Shown one piece after another: positions 50,217 through 60,545 of a stretch of DNA of 64,000 nt. A model generated the notes under the pieces. It searched no databases. It was not told the origin of the DNA and saw only the letters and a program-made list of their open reading frames with translations. Position 1 is the first letter of the stretch. Each line of letters starts with the position of its first letter. The translations under genes were made by a program, and so were the position numbers. Source of the stretch: Impatiens glandulifera (taxonomy: Eukaryota; Streptophyta; Magnoliopsida; Ericales; Balsaminaceae); contig NC_061863.1 of NCBI RefSeq assembly GCF_907164915.1, positions 67,075,364 to 67,139,363 on the forward strand, given 5' to 3'.

Positions 50217-52628
50217 CTATCTCGAAAATCTGATAGCAGTGCCAATCCAGTCTTCTGGGATTCCATCTTTCAATTCGCCTTTCAAAGCCGTCAAGGAGTG
50301 GCTTGATGCAGCCTGAATGTAATATGTATCAAACCAAAACTTGCTTAACTCAGATCATACTCAATGCACACAAAGTTAAATGGTCTCTGACAAAAGAAGA
50401 AAAAAAAATTACCTGCACGATGAACACGTCAATTCCGAGTTTTGCTATCATTGCAGCTTCCGATATTTTGGTCACCATACCGCCTGTTGTGTCGTGCGCT
50501 GCCACAGTAAACGTAACTGCAAACAATGTTTAATTATTTGTTAACTGAAATCATAAGACATGCAATTAAAATTTCACACAAAATTAGATGAAAAATACAT
50601 TCGCATTAATCACTTTTGCAACTTTTATAGGTTTAATCCTATATAAGATGCAAATACTGGAATCATCTCTTGATGTGTTACTAAAGCCTTAATATATTGC
50701 AGTTCTAGTTAAAAACATACATTGCTAAAAGACATTCTTTTTGAGTGTAGGGTAAAGAATCAACCTTTTTTGTTGACGTTTTCAGGTTTCAATACCGACC
50801 AGCTTCCATCCTCGTGGACTTCTGTTGCGTACCAAATATCAGATATCCTGTTCAGAATACATCATACAACTGACAACTTTTTTTTCTTTTTAGACGAGGG
50901 TTTATTTAGTGGTTGCACAAAATCCCATATTCATAACTAAGAATCAAACATGAAACTTCAACATCTTAAGTTCAAAATTCTTTACCAATTGAGCTACTAC
51001 ACTGGGGATTTAACTTACAACAAAAAATTGAAGTGTGGATTACTCACCAATCTCCCTCAGTAGTACTGCATTAGGCTCTGAAGGTGGACGGTCATAAACT
51101 CCAGGAACATCAGTCTTCAAACAATATATATAGGAACATCAAATTACTCCAATCATAAAAAAGAAGAATCTAGAAAGTGAAAACAAGTTGAATAGAGACA
51201 AGCAAGGATACAATAAAAACAACGAACTCGGGTTTCAATTCTTCTGCAAGGTGGCGTATAATTACATCTCCGCTCAGTATAGTGCACTCCCGAGCTGTAT
51301 CGAGCACAGCATCGCCATGAAGAACCTAGAAGGAAAGGGGGTTAGTCAGAGGTTCGTAATTATAGTCCCATATATAAAACTTACAGGTATAAGTCCAGAA
51401 TCAATTGCATTAGCGACCATTTGTATGTCAGCTGATTCGATCTGCAGATAATAAGTTATTAGATTCCAATATGTAAAGAAAAGAACATTTCATTTTCGAG
51501 GTGGGTACTGACATTTCGTTCATTAGTAAGCCATCCACACGCAAATGGAGACATTCCAACCGAAGGGATACCCTCTGCAAGGAAATATAAAAGAAAATAT
51601 AAAAGGAAATATGATTTGGCAATCTCTACAAACAAAATGCAGCAAATAGATTCTACCTCTGGCTAGAGCTCTGACAATGTCAAGATTTAGAGAAGTAACC
51701 TGCAGAAGAACAAATGATGGTTTATTGTATTATCAAACTTCGAAGCTTCTGTTTAGATGTAAAGATGAAGAAGTGCTTACAGAGATGCGTGTAGCAACAA
51801 AACCAGCCTTAACAAGAGGCTGATTTAAACCTCCTTTATGAACACCAGATTTACTTGCCTGAAAGTGTCCAAAAGAACCTGAAACAAAGAGCAACATTTT
51901 TAAGGCATGAATGAATGAATGTTATACTGCATATGTTGTTGTACCAGCTCCATGAACAACTACGAAACGTTGTCTCAACCCTTCTTCTTCTTCATCATAC
52001 TCGTTATTAAATTCTTCGATATGGCAAGAAGTTTCTGAGAATCCAGGTCGTTTGCTCCAGTCCATTCCAACAACCTTACAAGAAGAAGATCTAGACATTG
52101 CTTGTCTCAGTTGTGATGAGACTATCTTTAGATTTTCTTCATTAATTGTCTCTATTTCATTTTTGCAAGTAATTGCCGCACCCCCTAATAATTAACCCAT
52201 AAAAACAAATGCAGGTTCAGTGAGAGGTCTGAAAAAAACCCCATCAAAACAATCATTCATATCTACAAGAGAAAGGATCATTAGGTTTGGTTGACCTTAA
52301 TGTACTGAAAATCACAATTATTCAAGCAAATTACATAAAAGGAAATCGGAGAATTAACATAAGTGGAATTAAATTTTCAAACAACTCCCGATCCCCACTA
52401 TTTGCAGCGGGAAATTTGTGGGTTTTGCTTACATCGAGCTTATAAAGAGATATCTAATCAATCGTATAAGTAATGATAAGCTCGCACTTTAAAGTTGCAA
52501 GATTTGTTACAAATATGCAGGAGAAGAATAGAGAAAGAGAAGTGCTGACCCAGTTTAACAATACAATGGATTCGTTTAGCCTGGATTGAAACGGAAGAGT
52601 CTTGACCATCGCCGCCGCGGGTATTCAT
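50217..52628 (-). CDS. IPK: Isopentenyl phosphate kinase
   Basis: Eleven exons on the minus strand: 52628-52550, 52184-51945, 51878-51781, 51699-51657, 51574-51513, 51441-51385, 51325-51212, 51114-51048, 50821-50765, 50516-50413 and 50312-50217. They join in phase to 338 residues. It is an amino-acid-kinase fold: the KLGGAAIT phosphate-binding start (about residues 25-32) and the VVHGAGSFGH block, whose last His is the IPK-specific substrate residue. Later come REGIPSVGMSPF, GDAVLDTAREC, ILSGDVIIRHLAEEL and ITDVPGVYDRPPSEP. The C-terminal lobe has AHDTTGGMVTKISEA. Such enzymes phosphorylate isopentenyl (and dimethylallyl) phosphate to the diphosphate in the cytosol, recycling monophosphates into terpenoid synthesis. 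Residues 55-85 form a plant-type acidic insert. A tRNA-like SINE lies in an intron. Confidence 0.93.
50885..51006 (-). mobile_element. tRNA-derived SINE-like element in an IPK intron
   Basis: On the minus strand GTAGTAGCTCAATTGGTAAAG is an A-box region and CATGTTTGATTCTTAG a B-box region, about 45 bases apart. The element ends near a CCTCGTCTAAAAAG string and a run of A on that strand. It is in the sense direction of the IPK gene, in the intron between exons 8 and 9. Confidence 0.6.
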
Positions 52629-53067
52629 TATTTTACTAGTCGATTTTCCTCAGTCTGAACTCAAATTCACCATCGTCCCACCACGCCCAGGTAAGTAAAG
52701 TGTAAAAGTTCCTGCCACGTGTCGGTCATTTTCTAGAATGCATATCATATTTTATCACATCATGGTAGGTAGGGTGTGTTTGTTTCGTCTATTATAATGT
52801 AACCATATAAATCTTGTTTGATCTAATGGTTATTAGTTTTTTTTTTATTATGATTTTATTCAAAATTCAATCATCATTTCATCTATTTAATTACTATTTT
52901 TATCTATCAAAATAATAAAATTATCATTTATTTAAGTATTCTCTCATTCATTCAAGATATATAAGGAAAAGTTAGAGATATTTTTGTTTTTCAATAATAA
53001 AAATTGAGTTTTTAACAAATTTAATCAAATTAGATTTAAAATAATAATAATAACTAAACGAGCTCTA

Positions 53068-53303
53068 AGACCTTGTTCATAACAAATTCGGGTTATTTAG
53101 CTAATTCGATTAATTAAATATTTGACGATGATTTTGGGTAGCTATTTTTTGATAAAAAAATTGAAAAAGTATTAATATATAATAATAAATAAAATTAATA
53201 ATTTTAAATATATAATATTTTAGTTAATAAATTTAGTGATATAAAAAATATATATATATTTTAATTATGACTATTCAAATAGCCACAACCAAACAAGGCT
53301 AAG
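53068..53303. mobile_element. hAT-like MITE
   Basis: Ends TAAGACCTTGTTCATA and ACCAAACAAGGCTAAG are imperfect inverted repeats around AT-rich DNA. Confidence 0.55.
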
Positions 53304-53353
53304 TACTACACTTTTCTTCCTCAAGTACAAGTACATGGAGGGAGGACCTCATA

Positions 53354-53535
53354 GGCTATGTTTGGATGGTAATTTACCATTTCAATTTAATTCCAATTTT
53401 GGAGTTTATTTGATCATTTAAACTAATTTTGAATATTTATATTAATGATGAAGAAAGAAAATTGTGATGTAATGAAAACCTAAAGATTTATAGAACTGAA
53501 AATAAAATTCTTATTTTAAAAATCCAAACATGGCC
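53354..53535. mobile_element. hAT-like MITE
   Basis: Ends GGCTATGTTTGGATGG and AAATCCAAACATGGCC are inverted repeats with few mismatches. Confidence 0.65.
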
Positions 53536-54397
53536 TTATGTTTTTCTTATTAAGTTAAATTTGATATGAATAAATTGGTCATAAATTTAATTTTTAATAA
53601 TATAAATAATATTTTCACAACACACGTTTTTACTTGATTATAATTGGCTATACACAATATATATAGTTATTTATAACAAATTTAGAATATTAAACTTAAA
53701 TCATTAGAATCACAAATAAATACTCATATATTGGTTTTCTATTAGTTTGTCCCGCCGTTTAATATGAGAGGGCAGGTCAAGATTAAAACTGAATTATCTT
53801 TAAAAAAAAAGAAAAAAAAAAAAGTAAAAGGGCATGCTTGAAGTTTTTTTTAATGTTTAAAAATCAAAATCAAAAAAATTGAACGCCAATGAAAAATGGG
53901 AGCAAAAGTCAATAATATTATAATCTGCATAAGGCTTTAATTACAATTCAAGCAAGGGTTTTTAGTATATTAAAACCATTTAATCAACCATTAGCTTTGA
54001 CATATTGATATACAAGTGTAATTTTGTTAATTGTTAATAATATTTTGAGTTTTTCTCAATATGCTTAAGTCATTTTGCACACGTCTCATCAATTCAAACT
54101 TGGAAAGCATAATAATAATAACAATTTACTTTTTTTTTTAATTGCTTTTCAATGATATTAAATATGATTATTAATCTTACTTAAGTTTTTTTTAAATTCA
54201 AATATATTTTTTAATTTTATTACTATTTGAAACTAAAAACATTAAATAAAATTGACATGTGATTTTAAGAGTTATAGTTTGTTTAGTTGTAACTTATTTA
54301 AATTAATTTTGATTTATTTAAATAATATTGATTGAATGTGATTTTGAGGATTTAAATTGGTTTAAAGTATTTATTTTTTAAATGATATTAATATATA

Positions 54398-54598
54398 GAG
54401 AAATGATTAGGTAAGGGAATTTGGTAAGGGAATTTGGTGAGGGAATGATGTGGCATAATTTTATTCGCTGAAAAAATCAAATAATTTCTCTCTTTTCTCT
54501 CTTTCCTCTCACTTTTACATTTTCCAACCAATGATAGTGATGCCACGTCATTCCCTCACCAAATTCCCTTACTAAATTCCCTCACTCTATCACTCCTC
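54398..54598. mobile_element. Mutator-like MITE with 10-bp target duplication
   Basis: The 201-bp element has inverted repeats of about 60 bp. The inner arms TTTGGTGAGGGAATGATGTG and CACGTCATTCCCTCACCAAA differ at one base. It is flanked by TTAATATATA on both sides (54388-54397 and 54599-54608). Ends read GAG and CTC. A 9-10-bp duplication and long TIRs fit the Mutator superfamily. It has no coding capacity. Confidence 0.85.
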
Positions 54599-55002
54599 TT
54601 AATATATATATACTAAAATAAAAAAAATAAAATTATTTTAATTAATGAATTAATTAAAGCGATGGATAAGAAACTACATGAAGTTATATTAAATAAGTTC
54701 TTATGTTTTTTTTTTAAATGATCCATTTAATAAAAAAATTGTTTAAACACTACGATAAAAAAAATTATATACAAATTGAATACATTAAAATAATTAAGTG
54801 ACTCGAAAATCTTAAAAAAAAGCAATAAGATCTCTGCACGAATTCATAGGTTTTTCAAATCTAATTCTTAACGGTATACTTTTGTTGTTAAAAGTTCTCC
54901 AAATTTTTTCAAACCATGTAGTTCATTAGAAAATTATAATTATATTGACCCATATTCTAAGTATTTTTTTTTTGTTTACCTCATAATAGACAGTAACAAT
55001 TT

Positions 55003-55257
55003 CAGAGCTAACTTGGGGTTATTTAAATAACTCAACCCACTCAAACATCTTTTTACTCCACCTCTCATCAATTACATCACTCAATTCATTACCCAAAATA
55101 TTATTTATTTTAAATTACTATTTATTATTTTATTATTATATATCAATATCCTTTAAATAATTTTACCAAAAATATTATCATCTTCTCAAAATCATCATCA
55201 ATCATTACTCATTTTCTCTCTTTAGGTTATTACAATAACTCAATCTGAACAAAGCCT
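55003..55257. mobile_element. hAT-like MITE, relative of the one at 38.2 kb
   Basis: The interior follows the 38192-38459 copy (CATCAATTACATCACTCAAT, TATCAATATCCTTTAAATAA, ATCATCATCAATCATTACTC). Ends AACTTGGGGTTATTTAAATA and a right end CTGAACAAAGCC are imperfect. Confidence 0.55.
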
Positions 55258-55860
55258 TTTAAGAGAATGAATTTATTATTCTAAAAACAATAAAATTAAA
55301 GTTTTTATACAAATAAATAAAATTTGTTTATGAATTATATAATAAAGAAAACAATAAAACTTGTTTGGATACATGTTATTTAAAAATAATAATTTATAGT
55401 AATTTTTAAAAAATAAGTTATTTTGCATTGTAAAATTATTTAAAAGTATTAATATCTAATAATAATAAAATAATTATTTAAATAAATATTATTTTAACAT
55501 TGTTGTAATAAATTGAGTTAGATAATAATAGTATTTGAATTTAGAATAAATAAATAAATATAACAATGCCTAAGTTTACCACCATTGTTGATTAGATTAC
55601 TTGAGAAAAGTTGATGTATTTGTCTATACAGTATTTCGATAATAGAAGAACTCGATAATCTATTTTGTATTATTATTATTTGTCATGTTTATATTGCTTA
55701 AGAATGTTAATAAAATAAATAAATAAAGTTATGTGTATATGGAATGATATGTAGCTATGTTTATTAAAATAATGGTGTCCGGTAAAATGAATATGAAAAC
55801 AAACAAAGCTTACCGTGTAAATAACTTGCACGTTCACATCGTGGGCCACTTCAACTTGCA

Positions 55861-55944
55861 AGAGGAGAGAGAGAGAAGAGAGAGAGGGACCGTGATTCCA
55901 AAAGTCATCGCAGCAGCGGATGCCGTCCAATCACGGTTTTATTT

Positions 55945-55985
<41 letters not shown>
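55861..55985 (+). promoter_or_regulatory. GA-repeat tracts in the WRKY leader
   Basis: Two GA tracts (55862-55887 and 55945-55985) lie about 185-310 bases before the ATG. GA repeats are common in plant 5' leaders and bind BPC-type GAGA factors. Binding here is inferred. Confidence 0.6.
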
Positions 55986-55986
<1 letters not shown>

Positions 55987-56169
55987 ATCTTCCTCTTTCC
56001 CTTATTTTCCTATCTTCTGCGTGGACTTTTGTTTTTACTCCATTTTCAGATCCTTCTTTTCCAGAATCAGCAACACAAACACAAACATAAAGGGGGGTCG
56101 GTCCGGTCCCCTTCTTTCAACTAAGAACAACAACACACTTTTTGTCTCAATTCAATTCAATTTAATTCA

Positions 56170-58598
56170 ATGGCTGACAAGAAGAAAGGATCTGCTCCTC
56201 CTCATCCTCCTGTTCGTCCCTTGATTAAACTACCATCTCGCAGTTCAATAGAAAATCTCTTCACCGGAGCTCCAGGGATCAGTCCTGGTCCGATGACCCT
56301 TGTTTCCAATTTCTTCTCTGACACCGACCCAGATTCAGATTGTCGCTCTTTCTCTCAGTTACTCGCCGGAACCTCTACTTCTCCAAACTTTCCTCCTCCG
56401 CAGCCGCCGCCAGAGTCAAAGTTTAGAAATACAATCGACGGACCCAGACCGTCGGGATTGATGGTTTCTCAGTCGCCGTCATCGTCGTCGATGTTCACAA
56501 TACCTTCCGGTCTAAGTCCTGGAATCTTGTTCGATTCCTCCGCTTGGTTCTCCTCCTCCTCCTCCGCCCAGGTATTCTTTCTTGGATTATAGCTTTTCAA
56601 TAAACTCATAATCTCTTATTAATTAAATCAAGATTATGAATACCCACGTTGAAGTGAAGGATCAATGCGGTTGAATAACCTTTCATTAATTTACAAGTAA
56701 TTAAACTAATTAAAGTTGGTGTTTCATAGTTTTTTAATTTAATTTTATCTCTTTTTTTTTGGTGTGCTTTTTATCTAATATTAGGAGGCTTTTATTTGGT
56801 TTGTATTTTCTTGTGCAGGTGTTTGTGGACTCTAAAAAAAGTTGTTTTTGAATGTTTTATTTGTTTGTTATTTAGTTTGAAATTTGTTTTGGAACAGTAA
56901 TTTGGTGTTATATGTTTTGTTTTGTTGTGTTTTTTATTTTATTTTATTTAGATGGAGTTTTATTTTTAATGATAATTTTGTACATATTTTGTTGTTGTTT
57001 TTGTTTAAACAATTAAACCTATTTTTTTAAATCTAAATAATTAAGGAATAAAAACAATTTTACTGTTAGTTACTTAAATGTCTTATATATATAAATAAAT
57101 GTAATAGCTAATTCTTATATTTTCTCATTTAAATGAACAAAACTAATTCATTACCATTTTTGAAGGTTGGATGGATACTCCAATTTTACTTTGATTAATT
57201 GATTAATTTCCTTATAATTTTTCTTTTCTAAGTTTGAAACAAAATATTATTGTATTTTTTTTTTGTACTGATACTCATTCAATCTTTTACATTGATCAAA
57301 TCATTAAAAACATCATTTCTTTCATTAGCATGTTATTTTTCAGTTAAATTCTTCATCTTAAGCTTGAACCATATATAAGAACATTGTGACAGAGGCCAAT
57401 GTGTCTTACTGTTCTAATCTTCATCATGTGTATAAATAGGGACAATTTGGAATTCCACACCAGCAGCCGCAGGCATTAACACATTCTCAACCCCAATATC
57501 CATCTTCCTTATTATCATCATCATTATCAAATGCAGTATTGGAAGGCCGTAATAATAATTCGAAGGATCCTCCATTAGAATTTGTCCATGCTGATCAGAG
57601 ATCACAACAGGCAGCAGTAGCAGCAGCAGTAACAGCTTCCTTGATTGTAGATAAGCCTGCTGAAGACGGTTACAATTGGCGTAAATACGGGCAGAAGAAT
57701 GTGAAGGGAAGTGATTATCCAAGAAGTTATTACAAATGTACACATCCAGATTGTCAAGTGAAGAAAAAGGTGGAAAGATGTCAAGATGGACAAGTAACAG
57801 AGATTATATACAGAGGAAAACACAACCATAATCAGCCTATTAATAAACGTGGAAAAGATGCAGGAAATACTACTAACGAGATCTCTGATTTCAACAGAAC
57901 ATTAGCCATCATGGATCACGAGTCTAGTCAAGCTATATCAAGCAATAGCGATGAGACATCCGGTGGCAGACCCCATGAAGATGAGCCCGATGCCAAGAGA
58001 AGGTATTATCAAAATTAAGTTCTCAACCTCGGCTCAAATTACTTGTTGTCTCATTTATGCATGTTTTCAGGAACATGGAAATGTTGGGGGCAGATGGATT
58101 TGCTACGCGCAGAACGGTTACAGAACCAAGAATCATCGTGCAGACAACGAGTGAAGTTGATCTCTTGGACGATGGATATAGGTGGAGAAAGTATGGACAG
58201 AAAGTAGTGAAAGGAAATCACAATCCAAGGTAAAAAAAATATTAACAAATTTGTAATGAAAACTTAGATGAGAATGTTTCTTGAAGAGGATTGTTATTGT
58301 TTGAACTTGCAGGAGTTACTATAAATGTACATCCACTGATTGTAACGTGCGTAAGCATGTTGAAAGGGCAGCAACCGATTCAAAAGCTGTTATAACGACC
58401 TACGAAGGTAAACACGATCACGAGGTACCTGCAGCTAGAAACAGCAGCCATAATACTGCAATTACTTCTGCTAATTCCCAGTTAAGGCAACAACAACAAC
58501 AGGGCTATGTGGCTGATCATCACAACAATAATATTATCATGAGAACAGAACATCAACCTGTAGCACTTTTACGGTTTAAAGAAGAACGTAACAACTAA
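56170..58598 (+). CDS. WRKY transcription factor, group I (WRKY3/WRKY4-like)
   Basis: Four exons, 56170-56571, 57440-58002, 58071-58229 and 58313-58598, join in phase to 469 residues. Two WRKY domains are present. The N-terminal one (about residues 208-265) has [20 protein letters not shown] and a C-x4-C-x22-H-x-H finger ending GKHNH. The C-terminal one (about 360-420) has [20 protein letters not shown] and ends GKHDH. Before them lie [12 protein letters not shown] and FSQLLAG, then [11 protein letters not shown], Ser/Pro-rich motifs of the WRKY3/4 subgroup used as MAPK sites. The intron inside the second domain is at the group I position. In Arabidopsis WRKY3 and WRKY4 act in defence against necrotrophs. 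A GA-rich leader precedes it. Confidence 0.94.
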
Positions 58599-58995
58599 CT
58601 AAACAAACAAACATTTTCTATACAAAGGTAGATTTAACACATGAAGTGAGAGAGAGACCGCATTACATACATTTCACAGTACATTTCACAGGTAGAATTA
58701 GAGAAGTAGGAATTATAGATGAAAAAAAAAGGGTGACTAGTATTCATTTTTAAATTTGTTTGCTTTTTGTGTGTACATTGTGTGTTTGTGTGTGTGTGGG
58801 AAGTGAAAAGGGGAGAATATATTATATATTTGTAAGTTGTAACTTCTAATTTGAAATTGTGTTTTTATTTAGTTTGATGTACTACACCTTAAATTGAAAT
58901 TGAGAGTCTAACTTTTTGTACAATTTTTTTTTTAAAACCTCAAACTTTTATTATAATAGATAAAAAATTTAAATCTTAATAAGATCAAAATTTTT

Positions 58996-59450
58996 TATTA
59001 GGAAATTTGACGAAATGACCCTAAAAAGGGGGTAAATGAGCGCATAATTTTAAATGCACGGATGAACATTTTATATTTTTTTTAACGAAATTGTCCCTAT
59101 CGCGAGACACAACCAGCAATCGCGAGACGCAACCGGATGCCAGGTGAAAATTTCACAATCGTGAGACGTAACTGGCAATCGCGAGACGCAACCGGCAATC
59201 GCGAAACTCAAATTTTTTATTTTTTTTTAACCTTTTTTTTTGATTTTTTTTTTAAAAAAAATTTACGTCTCACGATTGTATACTTTTTACATTACATATG
59301 GTTGCGTTTCGCGATTTCCGGTTGCTTCTCGGGACATGAACAATTTCGAATTGTCAAAAAAAAATATAAATTGGTTAACAACGCATTTAAAATTATGCGC
59401 TGGTTACCGGCTCATTCACATCGTATTGAAGGGTCGATTTTTCTAATAAA
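58996..59450. mobile_element. Fold-back element with 20-bp CGCGAGACGC repeats, copy C
   Basis: Ends TTATTAGGAAATTTGACG and GATTTTTCTAATAAA pair, with deeper arms (GAGCGCATAATTTTAAATGC and GCATTTAAAATTATGCGC). The left half holds about five 20-bp units of the form TCGCGAGACGCAACCGGCAA, at 59100, 59120, 59159, 59179 and 59199. The right half holds related CACGATTG and TTTCGCGATTTCCGGTTGC strings in inverse order. Confidence 0.8.
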
Positions 59451-59620
59451 CGGATGGCCAACAAATAACTGTGTTGGTTTAATTAATCACAGCCTGTTAC
59501 GTTAACTTCTTCCCGTAACTACATGACGTTTCTTTTTCCCGCCCTTATTTTTTGCGTCCGTCTGTCCTAACAACTAACCCTGTTCAAGCGGAGAAGACGA
59601 GCCAAACGGCGACGTTTAGC

Positions 59621-60500
59621 ATGCTGGATTCCATGGAAACCGTGTTAGGTTTTACTCTAGCTCTAGCATCGTCGGACATCAGATTTGGTCACGGTCGTCA
59701 CGGATGCTGCTGCTGCAAGTATGTATGTTTGGTCTAGAAAGATAGATTGCATTCATGTTAGAAGTTATCATGTGTAGGATTTCTGATCAATGTATTTCTC
59801 CTTTACTACTAATTGTGGAGGAAATGGAAAATGAATTAAGAATTGTAACGTTGTTGTCTGTCTACCTTATTGAGTTATTGATATTCAGTTCGTCTTTTCC
59901 CTTTGATTGTGCATCATCATCTCATTAGATGGACTTGTATATGTTATCGCAAGGATAGAGGATGTAAAACAATGAAAGTGTTGTTCCATCATTTAGTTTC
60001 AGTGATCCGTTGTTAGTTTGATTGCGTTTGTGGCCTTTGCTTTTTGCTGATTGTGATTAAGTGTTGGTGACTTCATGGTTTTACATAATTCTGTTCGTTT
60101 TAACATATGAAACTGTTTGAAAACGAATTGAAGGAAGACAATCATGCTCTATATTTATATTTCCATGCTACTTGTTTGACTGTTGATGACAATGTTAACA
60201 AGATGATTCATGGTACTGTAAGATGGAAAACTGAAAATTGTATTTCTTATTGAATTGATCAGATTTGGTTCTTTTTTATAACAACTCTAAACTAAATCAA
60301 GGCAAATAAACAAGAAACTAATTAACCATTCTTAACGAAAACCATATACTTCCTGAAGACTAACCACTATGTTTTAAGAAGATAAGTGATTATTCTTATT
60401 TGTCTACACTTACCATCTCTGTTTTGTTTCTGTTTGTAGACTAAAATGGGCAGGAGGAACTGTCTGGAAAAGGTGCAGAGATTTTGTGGGAGGTTGTTGA
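59621..60500 (+). CDS. Possible two-exon small Cys-rich protein
   Basis: Exon 1 (59621-59718) starts MLDSMETVLGFTLALASSD and ends in HGCCCC. A GT donor (GCAA/GTATGT) and a TTTGTAG acceptor ending at 60439 allow joining to exon 2 (60440-60500, KLKWAGGTVWKRCRDFVGGC then stop). The product would be 52 residues. A pyrimidine-rich leader-like stretch precedes it. In another frame the same second exon stays open longer and ends at an AAAG/GTAAGA donor near 60545, so this could be part of a longer or non-coding transcript. I recognise no family. Low confidence. Confidence 0.3.
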
Positions 60501-60545
60501 TGATCGGCTAAAGCAAGATCTTGTCCATATGCTATTTCAGAAAGG

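Larger units (their letters stand above)
52629..56169. other. Intergenic region dense in MITE-like elements
   Basis: No gene was found in 3.5 kb. In addition to the elements listed separately, 52775-53066 has hAT-like ends (GGGTGTGTTTGTTTCG and AACTAAACGAGCTCTAA). The last 300 bases are the WRKY leader, with a GA tract. Frames at 55676-55930 and 55757-56166 are leader or low-complexity text. Confidence 0.5.
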
